A DNA stretch of 64,000 nt from Caulobacter sp. (GTDB lineage Bacteria; Pseudomonadota; Alphaproteobacteria; Caulobacterales; Caulobacteraceae), in the NCBI GenBank assembly GCA_030680355.1, contig JAUXVF010000022.1, positions 62,001 to 126,000 of the forward strand, in the 5' to 3' direction. The notes below the pieces were generated by a model that ran no database searches, was not told the origin of the DNA, and saw only the letters and a list, made by a program, of their open reading frames with translations. Below, piece by piece: positions 59,489-64,000 of the stretch. The number at the start of each line of letters is the position of its first letter. Position 1 is the first letter of the stretch. The position numbers and the translations under genes are program-made.

Positions 59489-62400
59489 ATGTTCAGCAAG
59501 ATCGCGGGTTTCGAGTTTCGCTACCAGCTGCGCAATCCGGTGTTCTGGGTCGCGGCGGGCATCTTCTTCCTGCTGACCTTCGGCGCGATCACCGTCGACC
59601 AGATCCGGGTCGGCGGCGGTGGGGGCGGGGTTCACAAGAACGCCCCCTACATGATCGGGATGATCCACCTGATCTTCGCGATCTTCTACATGTTCGTGTC
59701 GACGGCGTTCGTGGCCAACATCATCGTTCGCGATGACGAGACGGGCTTTGGCGGGATCCTGCGGTCGACGCGGATTTCGCGGTTCGACTACCTCTACGGC
59801 CGTTTCACCGGGGCCTTCGCCGCGGTCTGCCTGTCGTTTCTGGCCATTCCCGCCGCCATCGCGGTCGGGTCCTTCATGCCGTGGGTCGATCCCGAGACGC
59901 TCGGGCCGTTGACCCTCGAGCCCTTCCTGTTCGCCTATTTCGCGCTGGCGTTGCCAGCGTTGTTCCTGACCTCCTCGATGTTCTTCGCCCTGGCGACGGT
60001 GACGCGGTCGCTGATGTGGACCTACGTCGGCGTCATCGCGCTGCTGATCCTGTGGACCATCGCCGGAATCGCCCTCGACAAGCCCGAGTTTGAAAAGACC
60101 GCCGCCCTCTGGGAACCCCTGGGCACGGGCGCCTACAGCCTGGTCACCAAATACTGGACCGTGGCCGACCGAAACACCCTGACGCCGATCCTGTCCGGGA
60201 CGCTGCTGTTCAACCGGATCTTCGCGGTCACCCTCTCCGTCGGCTTCCTGGCGCTGGCCTATGCGCTGTTCCGGTTCGACCCCGCCGCCGGGGCCACTCG
60301 CCGCGCCAAGAAGGCCCAGGTCGCGACAACGGTCACGCAGGTCGAAGCGCCGCCGGCGTTCAAGACCCTGCCCAAACCCCGCTTCAACGCCGCGTCGGCC
60401 TGGGCTCAGCTCACCGCCAGAACGCGGCTGGACATGGGCCAGGTGTTCGGCAGCCCGGCCTATCTGGTTCTGCTGGCGCTGGGGCTGTTCAACTCGGTGG
60501 GGTCGCTGTGGTTCACCACCGAATCCACGGGCTATGGCGGCCAGATCTACCCGGTGACCCGCGCGCTGATTCCGACGCTTCTGGGCTCGTTCAGCCTGAT
60601 CCCGATGATCATCGCCGTCTATTACGCCGGCGAACTGGTCTGGCGCGAACGAGAGAAGAAGACCCACGAGATCGTCGATTCGACGCCGGTTCCGGACTGG
60701 GTTTTCGTCGCGCCCAAGATCGTCGCCATCTCGCTGGTTCTGATCTCGACCCTGCTTGTCAGCGTCTTCGCCGCGGTGTTCATCCAGGCGCTCAAGGGAT
60801 ACGAAAACTTCCAGTTCGGCGCCTGGCTGGTCTGGTACGTCCTGCCCAACGCCGTTGACTGGATCCTGCTGGCGGTGCTGGCGGTGTTCCTGCAGGTGCT
60901 GTCGCCGCACAAGTTCATCGGCTGGGGCCTGATGGTGGTCTATCTGATCACCACCATCACCTTCGTGAACCTCGGGTTCGAGCACAATCTCTACAACTAC
61001 GGCGGCTCGCCGGCCGTACCGCTGTCGGACATGAACGGCCAGGGCAAGTTCTGGATCGGGGCGACCTGGTTCCGCGTCTACTGGAGCGCGTTCGCCGTCG
61101 TTCTGGCCGTGCTCAGCTACGCCCTCTGGCGGCGGGGAACCGAGAGCCGGCTTTGGCCGCGCCTCCGGCGTCTGCCGCACCGGCTGACCGGCAAGGCCGG
61201 ACTGACCTTCGCCGCGGCTCTGGCGATCTTCGCCGGCACGGGCGGCTTCATCTATCTCAACACCAATGTCTGGAACGAGTACCGGACCAGCATCGACGAC
61301 GACAAATGGCTGGCGGATTTCGAGAAGACGCTGCTGGGTTACGAGAAAGAGCCGCGGCCCACGATCATCTCGATGAAGCTGGACGTCGAACTGTTTCCCC
61401 ATGAGCCGCGGGTCACGACCTGGGGATCCTACGTCATCCAGAACAACACGCCCGGACCGCTCAAGGAGGTCCAGGTGCTGTTTGATCGCGACCTTGAGGT
61501 GAAGGCCCTCTCCATCCAGGGCGGCCGGCCCAAGAAGACGTTCGAGCGCTTCAATTTCCGCGTCTTCACCCTCGACACGCCCATGCTGCCGGGCGAGCGC
61601 CGGACGGTGACCTTCACGACCGAACGGGCCCAGCGCGGGTTCCGCAACCGCGGCAACGACACCCGCGTCGTCGACAACGGGACCTTCATCAACAACACCG
61701 AGATCGCCCCCTTCATTGGCATCGAGCGGTCGGGCCTGCTGCAGGATCGCGCCAAGCGCCGCAAATACGGGCTGCCGCCGGAACAGCGGATGGCCAAGCT
61801 GGGCGACCAGCCTTCGCGCCGCTTCAACTACCTGCGCCATGACGCCGATTTCGTGACGTCCGACATCACCATCGGCACGGTGGCCGACCAGACGCCGATC
61901 GCGCCGGGCTACAAGGTTTCGGAGACGGTCGCCAACGGCCGGCGCACGGCCCGCTTCGTCACCGAGTCGCCCGTCCTGCCGTTCCTGTCGATGCAGTCGG
62001 CGCGCTACAAGGTCTCGCGCGAGATGTACAAGGGGATCGAGATCGCGGTCTATTATGACCCGCAGCATCCCTGGAACGTCGAGCGGATGAAGATCGGCGG
62101 CAAGGCGGCCCTGGACTACTACCAGGCCAATTTCAGCCCCTATCAGTTCCGTCAGCTGCGGTTCCTGGAATTCCCGGCCTACGCCAACTTCGCCCAGGCC
62201 TTCGCCAACACCATGCCCTGGTCGGAAAACCTCGGCTTCATCGCCGACTATCGCGACACCTCCAAGATCGACATGGTCACCTACATCGGGGCCCATGAGA
62301 TCGGCCACCAATGGTGGGCGCACCAGGTCATCGGCGCCGACCAGCAGGGCTCGACCTCGCTGTCGGAGACCCTGGCCCAGTACTCGGCCCTGATGGTCAT

Positions 62401-63079
62401 GAAACACATGTACGGCGAGGACCAGATCCGCAAATTCCTCAAGTACGAACTGGACCGGTACCTGCGCTCGCGCGGTAGCGAGATCGTCGAGGAACTGCCG
62501 CTCTACAAGGTCGAGAACCAGGGCTATATCCACTACCGCAAGGGCTCGCTGGTCATGTACCGGCTGCAGCGGGAAATCGGTGAAGACGCGGTCAACCGCG
62601 GCCTGCGCCGGCTGCTCGACCAGTATGCGTTCAAGGGCGCGCCCTATCCGACCGCCCTCGATCTCGTCGCCGCCCTGCGCGCCGAAGCGCCGGCCGACAA
62701 GCAGGCGCTGATCACCGACCTGTTCGAAAAGATCACTCTCTACGACCTGAAGACCAAATCCATGGTCGTGAAAAAGCGCGCCGACGGCCGCTTCGACGTC
62801 ACCCTGACCATCGAGGCCGCCAAGCTCTACGCCAACGGCAAGGGCAAGGAGACGGCCGCGCCGATGGCCGAGACGCTCGATGTGGGGCTGTTCACGGCGA
62901 TGCCCGGCGAGAAGGGCTTCGACAGCAGCAAGGTGATCGCCTTCGAGGCCCGGCCGATCCGCACCGGAACCCAGACCCTGACCTTCACCGTCGACAAGGC
63001 GCCGAAGTACGGCGGGGTGGACCCCTACAACTACCTGATCGACCGCAACTCCGACGACAACGTCACCAAGGTCGGCTAA
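59489..63079 (+). CDS. ABC-2 permease fused to an M1-family metallopeptidase
   Basis: 1196 residues. Two blocks of membrane helices (about 15-270 and 335-550, the second with FSLIPMIIAVYYAGELVWRE) form an ABC-2 permease; one more helix (about 570-588) leads into a gluzincin peptidase. Zinc motif HEIGH is at 936-940, followed by QWW; the third ligand E960 lies 19 residues after the last His in SETLAQYSA, one more than in usual M1 enzymes. A YxxxKGSLVMY segment (IHYRKGSLVMY) supplies the transition-state Tyr. With the upstream ATPase it is probably an exporter coupled to a periplasmic aminopeptidase. Fusion relatives are known in several phyla, function unestablished. Confidence 0.93.
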   Translation: MFSKIAGFEFRYQLRNPVFWVAAGIFFLLTFGAITVDQIRVGGGGGGVHKNAPYMIGMIHLIFAIFYMFVSTAFVANIIVRDDETGFGGILRSTRISRFDYLYGRFTGAFAAVCLSFLAIPAAIAVGSFMPWVDPETLGPLTLEPFLFAYFALALPALFLTSSMFFALATVTRSLMWTYVGVIALLILWTIAGIALDKPEFEKTAALWEPLGTGAYSLVTKYWTVADRNTLTPILSGTLLFNRIFAVTLSVGFLALAYALFRFDPAAGATRRAKKAQVATTVTQVEAPPAFKTLPKPRFNAASAWAQLTARTRLDMGQVFGSPAYLVLLALGLFNSVGSLWFTTESTGYGGQIYPVTRALIPTLLGSFSLIPMIIAVYYAGELVWREREKKTHEIVDSTPVPDWVFVAPKIVAISLVLISTLLVSVFAAVFIQALKGYENFQFGAWLVWYVLPNAVDWILLAVLAVFLQVLSPHKFIGWGLMVVYLITTITFVNLGFEHNLYNYGGSPAVPLSDMNGQGKFWIGATWFRVYWSAFAVVLAVLSYALWRRGTESRLWPRLRRLPHRLTGKAGLTFAAALAIFAGTGGFIYLNTNVWNEYRTSIDDDKWLADFEKTLLGYEKEPRPTIISMKLDVELFPHEPRVTTWGSYVIQNNTPGPLKEVQVLFDRDLEVKALSIQGGRPKKTFERFNFRVFTLDTPMLPGERRTVTFTTERAQRGFRNRGNDTRVVDNGTFINNTEIAPFIGIERSGLLQDRAKRRKYGLPPEQRMAKLGDQPSRRFNYLRHDADFVTSDITIGTVADQTPIAPGYKVSETVANGRRTARFVTESPVLPFLSMQSARYKVSREMYKGIEIAVYYDPQHPWNVERMKIGGKAALDYYQANFSPYQFRQLRFLEFPAYANFAQAFANTMPWSENLGFIADYRDTSKIDMVTYIGAHEIGHQWWAHQVIGADQQGSTSLSETLAQYSALMVMKHMYGEDQIRKFLKYELDRYLRSRGSEIVEELPLYKVENQGYIHYRKGSLVMYRLQREIGEDAVNRGLRRLLDQYAFKGAPYPTALDLVAALRAEAPADKQALITDLFEKITLYDLKTKSMVVKKRADGRFDVTLTIEAAKLYANGKGKETAAPMAETLDVGLFTAMPGEKGFDSSKVIAFEARPIRTGTQTLTFTVDKAPKYGGVDPYNYLIDRNSDDNVTKVG

Positions 63080-63089
63080 TCGGTCGGGT

Positions 63090-64000
63090 ATGACGCAGCC
63101 AGCTCCCGGCCCCCTCGCGGGCCTGACCGTGATCGAGATGGGGACCCTGATCGCAGGGCCCTTCTGTGGCCAGATCCTCGGCGACTTCGGGGCCGAGGTG
63201 ATCAAGATCGAGGATCCCAAGGCCGGCGACCCGATGCGTCAGTGGGGCCGCAGCCTGCCCAAGGGCCATTCGCCCTGGTGGCCGGTGATCGGTCGCAACA
63301 AGAAGTCGGTGACCCTCAACCTGCGCACCCCCGAGGGCCAGGCCATCGCCCGCAGGCTGATCGGCGGCGCCGACGTGCTGGTCGAGAACTTCCGGCCCGG
63401 CGCGCTTGAGAAGTGGGGCCTGGGCTACGACAGCCTGTCGGCCGACAGTCCCGGGCTGGTCATGGCGCGGGTCTCGGGCTTCGGCCAGACGGGGCCCTAT
63501 GCCTCGCGCGCCGGCTACGCCCTGATCGGCGAGGCCATGGGCGGGCTGCGCTACATCACGGGCGAGCCCGACCGGGCTCCGGCCCGGGCCGGCATCTCGG
63601 TCGGCGACAGCCTGGCCGGTCTGCACGCGGCGCTGGGAACCATGATGGCGCTCCACGCCCGCCACCGCACCGGCAAGGGCCAGATCGTCGACGCCGCCAT
63701 CTATGAAAGCGTGCTGTCGGTGATGGAGAACCTGATCACCGAATACGGCCTGACCGGTTATGTGCGGGAACGGTCCGGCTCGGTGCTGCCGGGCATCGCG
63801 CCGTCCAACGCCTACCCGACGAAGGATGGGGCGCTGGTGGTCATCGGCGCCAACCAGAACACCCTGTTCAAGCGACTCTGCGAGGCCATGGGCCGGCCGC
63901 AGCTGGCCGACGATCCCCGCTACGCCGGCCACGCGGCCCGGGGCGAACGCCAGGCCGAACTGGACGCTCTGATCGGCGCCTGGACCGCCACCCTGGACGC
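63090..64000 (+). CDS. CaiB/BaiF-family CoA-transferase (3' end cut by window)
   Basis: Class III CoA-transferase, first 303 codons visible. GPLAGLTVIEMGTLIAGPFC, FGAEVIKIEDPKAGDPMRQW, VENFRPGALEKWGLGY and SGFGQTGPY are family signatures; the catalytic Asp is expected in ISVGDSLAG. It moves CoA between carboxylic acids. It begins 10 bp after the permease-peptidase gene, so it may be cotranscribed, though a functional link is not evident. The end is outside the window. Confidence 0.92.
   Translation, partial: MTQPAPGPLAGLTVIEMGTLIAGPFCGQILGDFGAEVIKIEDPKAGDPMRQWGRSLPKGHSPWWPVIGRNKKSVTLNLRTPEGQAIARRLIGGADVLVENFRPGALEKWGLGYDSLSADSPGLVMARVSGFGQTGPYASRAGYALIGEAMGGLRYITGEPDRAPARAGISVGDSLAGLHAALGTMMALHARHRTGKGQIVDAAIYESVLSVMENLITEYGLTGYVRERSGSVLPGIAPSNAYPTKDGALVVIGANQNTLFKRLCEAMGRPQLADDPRYAGHAARGERQAELDALIGAWTATLD

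Noticed and set aside
59378..63220. 1280-codon open frame on the minus strand
   Set aside because: It is antisense to the ABC permease-peptidase gene, rich in Gly/Arg/Asp/Gln with no domain, and arises from GC-biased third positions.

Overview
The window is chromosomal DNA from a high-GC alphaproteobacterium, most likely a member of the Caulobacteraceae (Caulobacter, Phenylobacterium or Brevundimonas type). The evidence is a complete cpa/tad pilus locus in the pilA-cpaA-cpaB-cpaC-cpaD-cpaE-cpaF order, TTAA-N7-TTAA boxes that match the CtrA cell-cycle regulator consensus, a PhaR/PhaA/PhaB polyhydroxybutyrate locus, and a yidC-engB block next to rpmH-rnpA. No tRNA, rRNA, insertion sequence, integrase or CRISPR array was seen. 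Coding density is high, and most long open frames opposite the real genes are GC-driven shadows.

Layout. 1-4.6 kb: a truncated phospholipase D-like gene, an orphan PII protein, a methyltransferase, glyoxalase II coupled to a cupin, and an exported DUF4908-type protein. 4.6-8.0 kb: phaB and phaA, with phaR divergent. 8.0-12.4 kb: a small HTH protein, a membrane protein, divergent GT2 and GT39 lipid-linked sugar transferases, and an HMG-CoA lyase-like gene. 12.4-13.0 kb: a gene-free island of palindromic repeats. 13.0-20.0 kb: purU, an FKBP lipoprotein, threonine deaminase, a CelD-type acyltransferase and the engB-yidC-rnpA-rpmH block. 20-28.3 kb: a catabolic region (quinone oxidoreductase, esterase, two TetR regulators, DsbA-like protein, flavin monooxygenase, dienoyl-CoA reductase-like SDR) with a lone GH24 lysozyme and a small Cys-rich exported protein around a CtrA box. 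28.4-35.5 kb: an ankyrin protein, a Gre-like factor, two coupled 16S rRNA modification genes, ogt and ada-alkA DNA repair, and a mosaic DUF72/DUF2750 locus. 35.8-42.8 kb: amino-acid catabolism (serine deaminase, D-threonine aldolase-like enzyme, threonine deaminase, M20 hydrolase) plus an SDR and a GST. 42.8-53.7 kb: the Tad/Cpa type IVc pilus machine. 53.7-64 kb: pabC-pabB, an MFS transporter, a tyrosine phosphatase, an ABC ATPase with a permease/M1-peptidase fusion, and a truncated CoA-transferase.

Integration. The pilus locus has the prepilin peptidase, usher-like and secretin parts, localisation and motor ATPases and platform proteins on the minus strand. A stand-alone CpaC-like N-domain protein and two TadE-type pseudopilins lie on the plus strand, and both arms face an AT-rich control region at 51.77-52.07 kb. 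The PHA genes face PhaR across an intergenic region with TGC-rich inverted repeats that could be its operator.

The most unusual structures are: (1) a DUF72 gene whose 5' end was replaced together with a DUF2750 gene, leaving the old 5' end as a 54-codon remnant; (2) at least four families of intergenic palindromic repeats, several as large inverted pairs; (3) the ABC permease-M1 peptidase fusion; (4) CtrA-type boxes at a lysozyme/Cys-rich gene pair and at cpaB; (5) an SDR whose expected catalytic Tyr is Trp. I found no clearly new multi-gene system.
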